Positions 35,195 through 45,791 of a stretch of DNA of 64,000 nt are shown one piece after another. A model generated the notes under the pieces. That model was not told where the DNA came from. It saw nothing but the letters and a program-made list of their open reading frames with translations, and did not search any database. A program made the position numbers and the translations under genes. Source of the DNA: Haliotis asinina. Lineage: Eukaryota; Mollusca; Gastropoda; Lepetellida; Haliotidae. Numbering within the stretch: position 1 is the stretch's first letter; each line of letters opens with the position of its first letter. The stretch lies in the NCBI RefSeq assembly GCF_037392515.1, contig NC_090290.1, positions 39,207,753-39,271,752 of the forward strand, in the 5' to 3' direction.

Positions 35195-35490
35195 TACAGG
35201 TTCTCAACCTTATTTAACGGTCCTCAACAATTTCCACCCTTATTTAACGGTCCTCCACAATTTCCATCCAAATTTAACGGTCTTCAGCAAGTTCCACCTT
35301 ATATAACGGTCCTTAATACCTTTCTACTTTTATCTAGCGGTGCTCAACAATTTCCACCCTTATTTAACGGTACTCAACACGTTTCCACCACTATATAGCA
35401 TCATTCTTTATTTATCACCTTTATTTTGCGGTACTCAACAGGTTCCAGCCCTTATCCGACGGTACTCTGCATCTTTCATCCTTATATAAC
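35195..35490. repeat. Minisatellite, 30-bp unit (upstream of unit IV)
   Basis: Units of TTATTTAACGGTCCTCAACA plus ATTTCCACCC are repeated about nine times with decay. The same family forms the array at 40.37-41.11 kb. Confidence 0.8.
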
Positions 35491-35499
35491 AGCTCTCTT

Positions 35500-35845
35500 C
35501 ATATTCACACCGTACATGCCACTTTCTTAAGTGCATCAACTTAATACTAGTCACCTTTTTGGTATAGCATTTATATAACCTAGTTATTTAACAATGTGTA
35601 AATAGTAATTAATCAACTTTACTGTCGCCAGACTTAAACAGAGACCGGTGTCAATCGATCCATATTATAATCAATAAGATATCGGATATTTACTGTGGTT
35701 TTAATATTGCGAATCATTGATTTCACCCTTGTTTATTCATTTGCGGGGCTGTAACAAGCCGTTAATTATTTACGAGCTATAACACGTTGTCAGTTAATAT
35801 TAGTAAGCTGTTCGGGTTCCCTGTAAACGAGCAAAATGTGCTTAA
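35500..35845. repeat. Flank duplicated at 41.1-42.75 kb (empty site for the mariner)
   Basis: 35540-35600 and 35600-35800 align with 41160-41213 and 42536-42735 respectively, with no mariner between them here. Landmarks: CACCCTTG-TCATTCATTTG, AGCTATAA, GTTAGTTAATAT. Confidence 0.6.
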
Positions 35846-36650
35846 AGCTGAGATGCAACAAAAAAAATACTAATGATAAACAGAATTAAAACATAATTAT
35901 CATTTATTCGTGACATATAATATGCATTGCTGATTATGAAAAAACCTATATAAACAAAATTATATGCGTACAATCGCAAATCAAAAGTGTAACATTTTGT
36001 ACTTGTCATAAAGCGAGGAACGAAACACCCGGGATACGGAATCCAGTCAGTGCAGGTCGGCAAGCTTCAAGTGTAATGAAGACTTTCATTTTCATTATCT
36101 GGCTCTTTTGTCGATTCGCTCGGCCGGCTCTTTGTTTATGCCGTATAACCCTGATAGGTACCATGTTCAAACAGCATGTGGTCAGTGACCGAAGTTGTGT
36201 TTTGCATAATCCTTGATAATGTCATTAGCAGACAGGCAGGCAGACATATGTGTCAATAAAACAGACATTGAATTTTGTCTGTGACAGAGGCTGCTATCAC
36301 AATCAACATGGACTTTCTTCGTGTAACGCACAGATTATTTACTTATTTGTGTACACAACCAAGATTAGACTACCCCTGACCTCAGTCCGGCAACCCGTTG
36401 CGCTAACCTATTCACTGTACATGCGCTAAGTGCGCAGCGCAGCACAGTTGTACAAACCACTTATCACCCATTTGGGGTGAAACTAGTGAATCGTTTGACT
36501 TCGATTTCGCGGGCTTTTTCATTGCGTTATTTTCCAACTTAATAACGGTTTTATACAAGTCCAATTTGTATGTTTGATAATTTGGTACAGTACGTTCATA
36601 CCGAAAGGTATTAGAACCTGCAAATTTGTGTTTTGCATTGCATGTAAGCT
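35846..36650. mobile_element. TTAA-flanked DNA transposon, non-autonomous (copy 2, reversed)
   Basis: TTAA at 35842-35845 and 36651-36654 flank ends AGCTGAGATGCAACAAAAAA and, as complement, AGCTTACATGCAATGCAAA. Read in reverse it aligns with copy 1 (11886-13156) at both ends and in two inner blocks, but is about 460 bases shorter. No transposase seen. Confidence 0.65.
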
Positions 36651-36977
36651 TTAAAGTTTCCAGAATGCGTGATCACGTGACCTGACAAACATTGGTTAGT
36701 CTGTAGTTTCACCAACAACAAAACACATCAAGAGTTTTGTTTATTTGTAGTTTTAGTTGTTGTTGTTGTTGCTGCTGTTGGTTGTGAAGGAAACTATCAC
36801 ATCAAGAGTTAGCAATAGATTGTTTTACTAACGATGTTGTAAACATGTTCAAAAGTATAGTGAATTGATATGTATGCACTATAATGATTTATTGATAATT
36901 CACTGTACAAGAGAGTTTATACATAATCCAGTTACAAATCGAAAATAATATGGTTGTAAAAGATCATACCGATAAAA

Positions 36978-37122
36978 GGTAGTCTAGTGGTTACAACGCT
37001 CGCTCGTCACGCCGCAGACCCGGGTTCGATTCCCCACATGACAATGTGTGAAGCCCATTTCTGGTGTTCCCCGTCGTGATTTTGCTGGAATATGGTTTAA
37101 TGCCGAGTAAACTTCACTCTTG
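36978..37122 (+). mobile_element. SINE family A copy
   Basis: GGTAGTCTAGTGGTTACAAC (A-box region), CGGGTTCGATTCCCCACATG (B box), CATTTCTGGTGTTCC and a decayed tail. Well-preserved tRNA-like head. Confidence 0.85.
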
Positions 37123-37157
37123 ACAGCAACGATGCTTGCCTACGTGTCCTGGACCCC

Positions 37158-37298
37158 GGGCCCCGTTTCACAAAACTCTCGTAAGCCTAAGATCTCGTAA
37201 GTTTTCTCGTAGCCGTAGTACTGGAGCATAGGAGATGCGAATGCTACGAGAAAAGTTCCGAGATCTTAGGCTTACGAGAGTTTTGTGAAACGGGGCCC
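37158..37298. mobile_element. MITE with about 55-bp inverted repeats (GGGCCCCGTTTCAC ends)
   Basis: GGGCCCCGTTTCACAAAACT, then CTCGTAAGCCTAAGATCTCG, through GTTTTCTCGTAGC, then about 30 unique bases, then the same sequence inverted with few mismatches. A half copy lies at 63484-63541. Confidence 0.88.
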
Positions 37299-37449
37299 TG
37301 GAACGTTAATATGGCGTGTGTGTATCTGAATCAACGTAGCGCAACGAGTTGTAGTTACATAATAACTCGGGGAGGCATCGATACAACGACTAAACCCTGT
37401 CCATATCCCACAGAAATCTCTGCTAGAGTGTATGTCCGTATGTGCTACG

Positions 37450-37545
37450 ACGGGTGTGTAAACAATCGATGTGTTAACAATCGATCTGTAACCAATCGAT
37501 GTGTTAACAATCGATCTGTAACCAATCGATGTAATAACAATTGGT
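37450..37545. repeat. Short minisatellite, AACAATCGATGTGT units
   Basis: 16-bp half-units AACAATCGATGTGTTA and AACCAATCGATCTGT alternate about six times. Confidence 0.8.
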
Positions 37546-37639
37546 ACCGTGACGAGGTAATGCGTTCGTTACGTCTTCGCGTTCTGCTTTGACGTATGGA
37601 TGTTACTTCATTAAGTAACAACTTTTCATATCTTTCATA

Positions 37640-38130
37640 AGATCATGTACAAGCACCATGCCTATATAGCGTATATGGCAGGAACTTTATGCACAAGCAC
37701 CTTGCATGTGAGCGGATATGCCATGATGGTTACGTGCAAGTACCGTGCATGTATAGTAGATATGTCGTGAAGGTTATGCACAAGTACCGTGCATGTATAG
37801 TAGATATGTCGTGAAGGTTTTGCGCAAGTACCGGGCATGTCTAGCGAATATGTCGTGAAGGTAGTGTGAAGGTACATGTATGGCGAATATATTCTGAAAG
37901 TCATGTGCAAGTACCGTGCATGTATAGCAGATATGTCGTGAAGGTTAAGTACAAGTACCGTTCATGTATAGCGGATATGTCGTGGAGGTTATATGAAAGT
38001 ACAGGTATACACAAAAGTGCCGTGCATGCATATCGAATAAGTCGTGAAGGCAATGTGAAGGTAACGTGCATGTACAGTGGATATGTCGTGATGGTTAAGT
38101 GCAAGTACAGTTCATGTACAGCGGACGTGC
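37640..38130. repeat. Minisatellite just 3' of the unit V FReD tail (about 45-48-bp unit)
   Basis: About ten units containing AAGTACCGTGCATGTATAG and ATATGTCGTGAAGGTTA. It ends right before the FReD tail at 38148, the same relative position as the arrays at 6.3 and 29.7 kb. Confidence 0.85.
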
Positions 38131-38147
38131 AAGTGCTACACTGTTTA

Positions 38148-39351
38148 TGCCCACTGAGGCGGTGCATTAGGCAGGACTTATGAACATATAGATGCTTTTG
38201 CATTCGTGAAGGGTACCATCATCAAGAATCCAATTCACTGACTTCAAACTACGATTTTCAATATACTTGTTTTGTTATCCCAAAGGAGGAAAATGATCTT
38301 GTACCCACAGTACATGACTCAAATTATTCGATATGTTCTCCTAAGGAGACTTAGGCTATTGCAGAATAGGCTATTGCAGTGTGTGTGTTAGAGTAGCCTT
38401 ATGGTTACAGTGCTTGTCTGTTATGCAGGAACGTACGTATTCGATTCCCTTATGGATTTAATGCCTGCAGCATATTCCTGCTGTTCTCAGTAGTCACATT
38501 CCTGGAATACTGTTAAAAGTGGCGTAAAACCACACTCACTCTCTCATTTTAACACTAGCCAAATGAAAACAGCAAAGAATGCTATACATTTATGGATTTG
38601 CAGCCTCCTCTTAATTGTGAAGACAAAATATACTGAACAGCAAAAGAAACGCAAGTTTCGAAAACATTGAACATGAAAAGTAAGCGGTCCTGTTTATGTG
38701 TTCTATTTGAACACATGACAAAAACAGAATTGGGATTCCTTTGCTGTCAGTATTTTATAGAATCTATTTAATACAGGCTTAATACACAGGTGTTGTATCC
38801 AACGCACCGGGAAAACAAGTCCCACAGTTTCGCAGAGTAGAACTAATGATAAGCTGTTATTCACGGGGACTCGAAGGTGAGTTCGACACATTCACGATAA
38901 TCGGCTGTTCTTATTGTTTAACATCGTTCAGTCAGCATATAGCTGAAACCAGTGATTTCATCTGTAAATATTTCGTCCCACGCCTATTCATTCAGGATTT
39001 ACAATTATCTCCTCTGAATACATTTAAATTTGAACTCACCTGACTTTGTGTTGTGACCTCTGAGAATGCCTTGCAGGTCGGGTATGGGACGCTAATAGGA
39101 ACGGAAGGTTGATCCTCTGTCAAAAAGGAGCATCTGTTGTCGATGTTGCAGTAGAAGAGACCGGTGCAGTTGGCGACGCCGTTGCAGGTGATGGCACATT
39201 GAAGAACCGACGTCGTTTCTTCGGCGTCGAAAACCATTGTTGCGTCAACATCAGTCTTTACTTCCTTGTAAAACCTCAAGACTGCACATTGAGCAGAAAG
39301 GACTGCAGACAATCCTGCAAAACCAGCAAGTAAAAGGTGATACGAATTCAT
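38148..39351 (-). pseudogene. PAN-EGF-FReD gene, mostly deleted (array unit V)
   Basis: Exon 1 (39040-39351) is whole: MNSYHLLLAGFAGLSAVLS signal peptide, then VLQCAITC, NCTGLFYC and RCSFLTEDQ, ending at a normal GTGAGT donor. No EGF exon is found. Of the FReD only the last 20-25 codons plus a short 3' flank survive, at 38148-38234, with a single difference from 29913-30000 over about 88 bases. The break lies where the FReD tail joins old intron DNA (38235 onward, which resembles 8.0 and 11.8 kb). It is probably a dead copy; splicing of exon 1 to an exon I did not recognise cannot be excluded. Confidence 0.75.
38384..38546 (+). mobile_element. SINE family A variant
   Basis: GTAGCCTTATGGTTACAGTG, CGTATTCGATTCCCTTATGG and GGAATACTGTTAAAAGTGGC, then CACTCACTCTCTC. 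Same variant as at 8.2 and 13.2 kb. Confidence 0.7.
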
Positions 39352-39853
39352 AATTCCCGTAGTGAGACGCTTACGTCTTTCAGTCCGAGGCTCTTTCTTA
39401 CAACTGTCTCAGTGTGACGTGTGACAACTTCTAACTCTGGTCCCCAATTGCAACACTGTCTGCGTTACCATGTCTGCATCAGATATCTGATTGGCGAGAG
39501 CTGAATTGTGGGTATCAGTTCTCCTCAGCTGAACGAACAACTTACATAACAATTCGTACACTACTTAAAGTAAGTTAAGGATCAGCCAGAACCTTTCTAG
39601 TTCAATAATTGATCTGGTACGTGAGCAACATCAGTGCCATGGTGGAATCTGATAGTTGTTGACTTGTTTTGAACCGTGTAGCGTTAATTATGTGGACTTG
39701 CCTTACACAGCATATTGACTCATGCTCATTATCTTCACATTTGCCATTAAATATGTAAGACATTCGTTCTTATACAATAATGCATCTGTCCTTTCATGTC
39801 ATTAGGAGATCTATGAGATACTGGTGTCTTAGTTTGTTTAGGATATCACCTTT

Positions 39854-40066
39854 ACCGTATTTCCTCAAACAAATCGGGGTTTCCCGTTCAAGCGAAAGTT
39901 AATGTTTCTGCGTAGAGTTCCAACAATTGTTTTTCTGCGACAAAAGGCCTACAGTCTCTATTACGTTCTGGGGTAGGGGCTTGATGAAATGATGAGTACT
40001 TTGGCCACGAGCTCCCCTATTTAGTATTCTTGCAACAGGTCCTGGAGTTAAACGAGGAAATACGGT
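39854..40066. mobile_element. MITE with ACCGTATTTCCTC inverted ends
   Basis: ACCGTATTTCCTCAAACAAA at the left and GAGGAAATACGGTA at the right are inverted; length about 210 bases. One end of it is also present at 11.47 kb, and a relic of the other at 35.14 kb. Confidence 0.6.
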
Positions 40067-40369
40067 AGTATTTCACTGATCAATGTTACCTCAGCTGATG
40101 AACCCGTTAGTGTATATGCTCAAACATACTAGGAGTCCTTGATTGACACAAATAATACACGACACACATTAAGTAATTCTGAATTTGAGGAAGCTTCGTT
40201 TTGTTTCAAAATCAACAACGACGATGACGTAATGCAAGCACAGCATCTTGGCATGATACCAATACAAATTCCTGTTTCAGGCTGATGATGTGTTACTTGT
40301 AACTTCTGAAATCTACACCTCTTAACGAACGGTACCGATAACATTGGTACTCCACTGCAAGTTTTCACC

Positions 40370-41110
40370 CTTATCTTAATGTACTCTACAAGTTCCGACC
40401 GTTCTCTAACGGTATTCTACAAGCTCCCACCCTTATCTAGCGGTACTCTACAAGCTGTCAGCCTCATCTAACGATACTCAACAAGCTGTCACCCTCATCT
40501 AACGGTACTCAACAAGCTGTCACCCTCATCTAACGGTACTCAACAAGCTGTCACCCTCATCTAACGGTGCTCCACAACGTGTCACCTTAATCTAACGGTG
40601 CTCTACAACGTGTCACCTTAATCTAACGGTGCTCTACACGCTTCCACCTCATCTAACGGTACTCTACCAGGTGTCACCCTAATCTAACGGTACCCAACAA
40701 GCTGTCATCCTCATCTAACCGTACTCTACTGCTTCCCCACTCATCTAACGGTACTCTACATGTTTCCACCCTTTTCTACCGCTGCTCAACAAGTTTCTAC
40801 CCTTATCCAAGGGTACTTTTCAAGTCCCCACCCTTTTGTAACGCTACTCAACAATTTTCGCCATTATTCAACTGTACTCGACCACCCTTATCTTACGACA
40901 CTCTGCAAGCTTTTACCTTATCCAATGCTACTGTACAAGTTTCCACCCTTATCTAAAGGCAAGCTACAAGTTTCCACTTTTATCTTAGGCTACTCTACAA
41001 GTTTCCATCCTTATTTAGCGGTCTTTAACAAGTTTCCACCTTTATCTAACGGTACTCAACAAGTTTTCACCCTTATCCAACGCTACCATACAAGTTGCCA
41101 CCCTTTACGG
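40370..41110. repeat. Minisatellite, 30-31-bp unit (upstream of unit V)
   Basis: About 24 units of ATCTAACGGTACTCAACAAG plus CTGTCACCCTC, best conserved at 40.48-40.66 kb. Same family as 35195-35490. Confidence 0.88.
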
Positions 41111-41214
41111 TTTCCACTTTCATCTACCGGCACATACCATTTTCCTATCCCCCAAAGATTTTATTATGCTAGTTACATATTTGGTGTTACATTCATGTGT
41201 TAAACTGATATGTA

Positions 41215-42533
41215 CGAGGGGATGTACGAGGGGATGTACGAGGGGATGTCAATACGTTTTGAGCCTTGAGCATTTTTCATACCCAGGTGTCATAGCCTAT
41301 GGTACGACATTGAACCTTGGGGTGTAGCTGATGTGATACCTCAGAAGTTATTGAACAGCTCACATTGACAGAAAGAGACACCCCCACCCCCATCCACCCC
41401 CCTCACGGCAGTGAAAATGAATAGAATTGAGTATAGAGCAGTAATTAAGTTTTTAGTTCTTGAAGGAAACTCGGCGAAGAACATTGAAGAAAGGCTTTCA
41501 GCAGTTTATGGGAAGTCGTCCCCTTCATCTGCTACCATCAAACGATGGGTCAATGAATTTAAACATGGTAGAGAGAGTCTTGAAGATGACCCCCGTCCAG
41601 GTCGCCCAACAACAAGCACTAGTCAGGAAAACATTGACAGAGTGCATAGACTTGTACTGGAAAATCGTCGAATCACACTCCACGAGTTAGAGGAGACCAC
41701 GGGCATTTCACACGGATCCATTGAGACAATTCTTCATGAACATCTCGTCATGTCTAAGGTGTGCGCAAGATGGGTGCCAATAATGTTTACAGATGAAATG
41801 AAGCAAACAAGGGTCACCATAAGCAACTCCATGCTAACCAGATACAACAAGAATCCAGAAGATTTCCACTTTAGGCTAGTAACCTGTGATGAAACCTGGA
41901 TCCACCACTATGATGCTGAGAGCAAACAAGAATCCATGGAATAGAAACATGTCACTTCTCGTAGGACCAAAAAGTTCAAAGCCTCCAGATCAGTGCAGAT
42001 GGTAATGGCGACAGTCTTCATGGATAGCAAAGGCGTCATCCACATAGATTACTTAACAAAAGGAAGAACAATGAATTGGGAATATTACGCTAACTTGTTG
42101 AGGCAAGTGCGACTGTCCATCAAGGAGAAGCGCCGGGGCAAGATCAGATGTGGTTTTCTACTACATCAAGACAATGCTCCAGTAAACACCCGTCGCGTTG
42201 CAGCCGCTGCTGTCCAGGAATGCGGGTACGAAATCTTGCCGCATTCCCCCTACTCTCAAGACCTGCCACCAAGTGATTACCATCTGTTCCCAAATCTCAA
42301 GAAACACTTGCGTGGTCGTAGATTTCAGGATGATAATGAGCTTATTTTGCTGCTACTGAGGCTTAGTTTGAGGACCAAAATGGCGCCTTCTACAGAGATG
42401 GCATCAGTGCCTGGCAGAAAAGATGGAACAAGTGTCTTGACTCACAAGGGGACTATGTTGAAAAATAGATGTGGGTGATACCAATATTTTCTGTTTTTCT
42501 ATGCAAGGCTCAAAACTTATTGACATCCCCTCG
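41215..42533 (+). mobile_element. mariner (DD34D) transposon with both inverted repeats
   Basis: The left end, CGAGGGGATGTCAATACG to GAGCCTTG (41239-41268), and the right end (complement of 42504-42533) match with one difference over 30 bases. TA dinucleotides lie outside both ends. At the left end the first 12 bases (CGAGGGGATGTA) are present three times in tandem, at 41215, 41227 and 41239. Length about 1.3 kb, typical of mariner. The homologous flank in unit IV (35.5-35.8 kb) lacks the insertion. Confidence 0.92.
41417..42468 (+). pseudogene. mariner transposase, two disabling changes
   Basis: It starts MNRIEYRAVIKFLVLEGNSA, with the HTH segment to GRESLEDDPRPGRPTT. Next come WVPIMFTDEMKQTR and the catalytic motifs VTCDETWIHHYD, FLLHQDNAP and YSQDLPPSDYHLFPNLKKHL, giving the D,D34D triad. 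Relatives have Trp after KQESME; here that codon is TAG (41942). Near 42340-42370 a frame shift occurs, after which the other frame reads EDQNGAFYRDGISAWQKRW and ends at the normal stop. DPPSD in place of the usual APSD is a minor change. Otherwise about 350 codons are well kept, so the copy is fairly young but inactive. Confidence 0.92.
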
Positions 42534-42535
42534 TA

Positions 42536-44540
42536 TGGTGTGTAAATCAATATGCAATCGGGCGTACTTTAAACAAGGACCTCGCCCATCGACCCATGTT
42601 AATATCAAGAACGGTATTGTGTTTTTTATGTGGTCTTATTGTAGTGAATTATTGATGTCCACCCTTGTCATTCATTTGTGAAGCCGGAACGAGCTACTGA
42701 TGCCTTGCAAGCTATAAAGTCTTGTTAGTTAATATAAACTGCACGGGACAATCCCCGGTGATCCTGTGAGAGAATGCATGATTGTTGGTTTGGTTTGTAT
42801 CTTGACCAACAACACGAACTAAGCGTTAGTAATATGCTTTAGTAATATGATTAATTACTACCGTTGTAATTGTCTACAAAAGCATGATAAAGTAACATCT
42901 AATTATTGTTTATGGAGTGGTGTGACTCCTGAGGTGAGGCGAATGCGGTTTCAGGTCGTTCTTAACTTTAGGATATTTCGCACATATACACATGCACAAA
43001 CGTTAAGCGCCACCCACTGTTTTTGCTGATCTGTTACTATGGATACACAATGGTAACTAACATAACGAGATCTATGCCTGTCACTGACATCATTGGTTTG
43101 GTTGTTTGGCAACTAAACGGGTGATGGCGCTGTCATGTCATGTCATGTCCCCGCATGACATACCAGCATTTTTCATGATTATCACCTACCATCTCTCCTC
43201 ACCATGACTGATTTTCAAACTCTAAAGTGAAAGGAGAATGTCACAACAGACCGGGGAAACCACGTGTGTGAAACTAGATTTTTTAAGATTCAGATGGAAG
43301 GGAAATGGAGTTGCACGTGCAGAACGTTTTCCTTGTCATAACTTGACAATCTTAGGTTCAAGAATCTATGGAAGGCTAATTCAGTCATAAACATTTATAG
43401 TTTGTATTTCTAATCTTCAGTGGTGAAATCAGGACACTATGAAAATAATGGCTCTTAACTTGTGTGCATGTGTATATAATGACTTGCATGCGTGTGTATG
43501 CGTGACTGCTTGTACTAGCCCAGACTTTCGTTGGTTTTATAGTGCTAGCTCACCGAGATACCATGCCGCAACTGGGCACCAGTCCGCCAATCTGATTCAG
43601 GGGTAGGGTGCATGGGTTCACAGCCCCGATATTTTTTGCAAAATGTTTATCAGCTGATCATTGTAAACCGGTGAAAATGAATGTGAATGTGTACCCACTT
43701 TCTCAAAAAGCTGCATCCGCTCCTGAACATATTCCACATCACACCTAAATACTGTCACGTCCTTGTACGGCACTGTACTTTAGTTGTCTCTTAGGGCCAT
43801 CTTTGGTTGCTGACGCGTGTACAACCTAACCCCCCAACCCCGTTAGCTGGATTGTTTAAAACCAATTAAACACCCGGAAGAGTAGAGCTGATCCAGGCTC
43901 CTTCAGTGTTGTCACTACCACTAGTGTACAGTACACAACCCTGAGCGCTTAAAAGAACCCATGAATCCGGTACAGTACCAGATAGTGACCACATGAATTT
44001 GTGCAAAACACCAAGTTGTGGGCACAGCATCATGGAGTAAACTTGGACAAGGTACTGTGACTATGTGTCCCAGTCCAACCAGTGGTGAATGGGAACCTTG
44101 TAAGCATGTAAAGTCACCTTAACTTGGTGTGCATAGTGGTTGTCGTTGTTGTATGTTCCTCAGGGAGTTGAGTTTGACATACAGGTGGATATCAATGCTG
44201 TATAAATGTTAGTATAATAACAGTATAATGATTGGTTATTTATTCCAGAAAAGAAAAATGCAAGATCCACAAAATAACATATTTATTGTCCTTATTGTTC
44301 AGTATATTAGTCAATAAATGTCAATTCATACATAGCAGCCATAAAATTACCTCATACAATTTGAAACTACAGACTTTCTGATTTTTGCTAGTAGTTCAAT
44401 GCCACACTTAACAATTTTCGAACTATGTGATGGCAGCATGTAAACTGCTTATTTAGGATAAGACAATCTGATGACTAATATTGTCAGTAATGATCAATGC
44501 CATTAAGACAGGATGACATGTCACCAAGGTTTTGGACCTA
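42536..44540. other. Gene-free stretch; start duplicated from unit IV
   Basis: 42536-42900 aligns with 35590-35840 and then 36655-36860, skipping the TTAA element. From about 43.0 to 44.54 kb I see no exon, repeat family or motif that can be named. This is the end of the array. Confidence 0.5.
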
Positions 44541-44541
44541 C

Positions 44542-44706
44542 AGTGGTGGAGTAGCCTAGTGGTTAAAGTGTTAGCTCACCATGCCAAAGTACTGGGTTTG
44601 ATTCCCACATGGGTACATTGTGTGAAGACCATTTCTGGTGCCCATGGAGCTGATTTTGCTGGAATATTGCTAAAAGCTTTGAAAATTTATACACACTCAC
44701 TGCCTC
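44542..44706 (+). mobile_element. SINE family A copy, full length
   Basis: GTGGTGGAGTAGCCTAGTGG (A box), GGGTTTGATTCCCACATGGG (B box), CATTTCTGGTGCCC, GCTGGAATATTGCTAAAAGC and CACTCACTG. About 165 bases. Confidence 0.88.
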
Positions 44707-44746
44707 ACTGAGCCTGTTCTCACTGTGATTCTTCACAGTGGATTCT

Positions 44747-44999
44747 GAGTGAGTGAGTTAGTTTAGTTTTACGCCACACTCAGCAATATTCCAGCTATAT
44801 GGCGGCGGTCTGTAAATAATCAAGTCTGGACCAAACAATCCAGTGATCAACAACATGAGTATCGATCTGCACAATTGGGAACCGATGACATGTGTCTGAC
44901 CACCTGATCCCATTAGTCACCTCATACAACAAGCATAATCGCCTTTTATGGCAAGCATGGGTTGCTGAAGGCATATTCTACCCGTGACCTTCACAGGTC
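44747..44999 (-). mobile_element. SINE family B copy
   Basis: On the plus strand GAGTGAGTGAGTTAG, AGCAATATTCCAGCTATATG and ATCCCATTAGTCACC, then the reverse of the 5' end at CGTGACCTTCACAGGTC. Nearly full length, immediately next to a family-A copy. Confidence 0.88.
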
Positions 45000-45791
45000 A
45001 GATTCAGAGTGAGGTCACACATTTTGTCTACATAGGTAGACAGGGGTTTCCAGTCAACTGGCTGATAATACAGTCAGCTTTGGATGAGTCTATTCCATGG
45101 TATGTACTAGTGTTGGAAATTTGTAAAAATCTCATAATTGATGATTGCTTCATTACATCCCATTGATCATCAAAAACAAAAGTTGGTCAGCATTCTTTAT
45201 GAACCTTTTCTGTTATGTTTATTAATGCACAAAATTAAAAAGAAACTAAACAAAATAACCCCAGGTAGTTCTTTGAGGTTTTATTGCAAATTGCACAAAA
45301 GCATTTGCAAATTTCAAATCTTTAAAGAATAACTAGAATGTTAAGAACATAAATTCCTGGAAGTCTTTAAGAAAAAATTCAGTCATGCCCTCAAATGAGC
45401 TTGTACACTGTAACCTTAATGACATGTGCAAAACCAATCTTGTGAAAATATTGTTAATGCAGACAAGTGTTCCAAAATGGTTAGTGCTCGATTTTGAGAA
45501 AACATGATTAATTGTTTGATCTGTTAGTCACTATGACCAATCATCAATTACATGTGTTTCAATTAATCAGACCACCACTATGTGACGTCTTTCATAATCA
45601 CAATCCCCACCATCAGAAGCCTCTTCCTTCATGTCTTAATCTCTTACTTCTTGTGGGACTTGAACTACAGACCTAATCTCAGGCTGCAGCCTTGTCCCCG
45701 TGGCCATAATGCTGTGAGCAACCTGACAAGGTAGTGATGTCTTTTGTTGGTTGACTCTATCCCCCGTTGCATAAACCCTATTCTCTTCTTG

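Noticed and set aside
36978-37050. tRNA-like sequence with good A and B boxes
   Set aside because: It continues into the SINE A body and ACTC-type tail, has no sound acceptor stem, and many copies occur; it is a SINE head, not a tRNA gene.
37640-38130. Regular repeats that could be read as a CRISPR-like array
   Set aside because: The whole unit repeats with drift and there are no unique spacers; the host is an animal.
41411-41416. GTG start for the mariner transposase
   Set aside because: The ATG two codons later matches the usual start (MNRIEYRAVIKFL) of this family.
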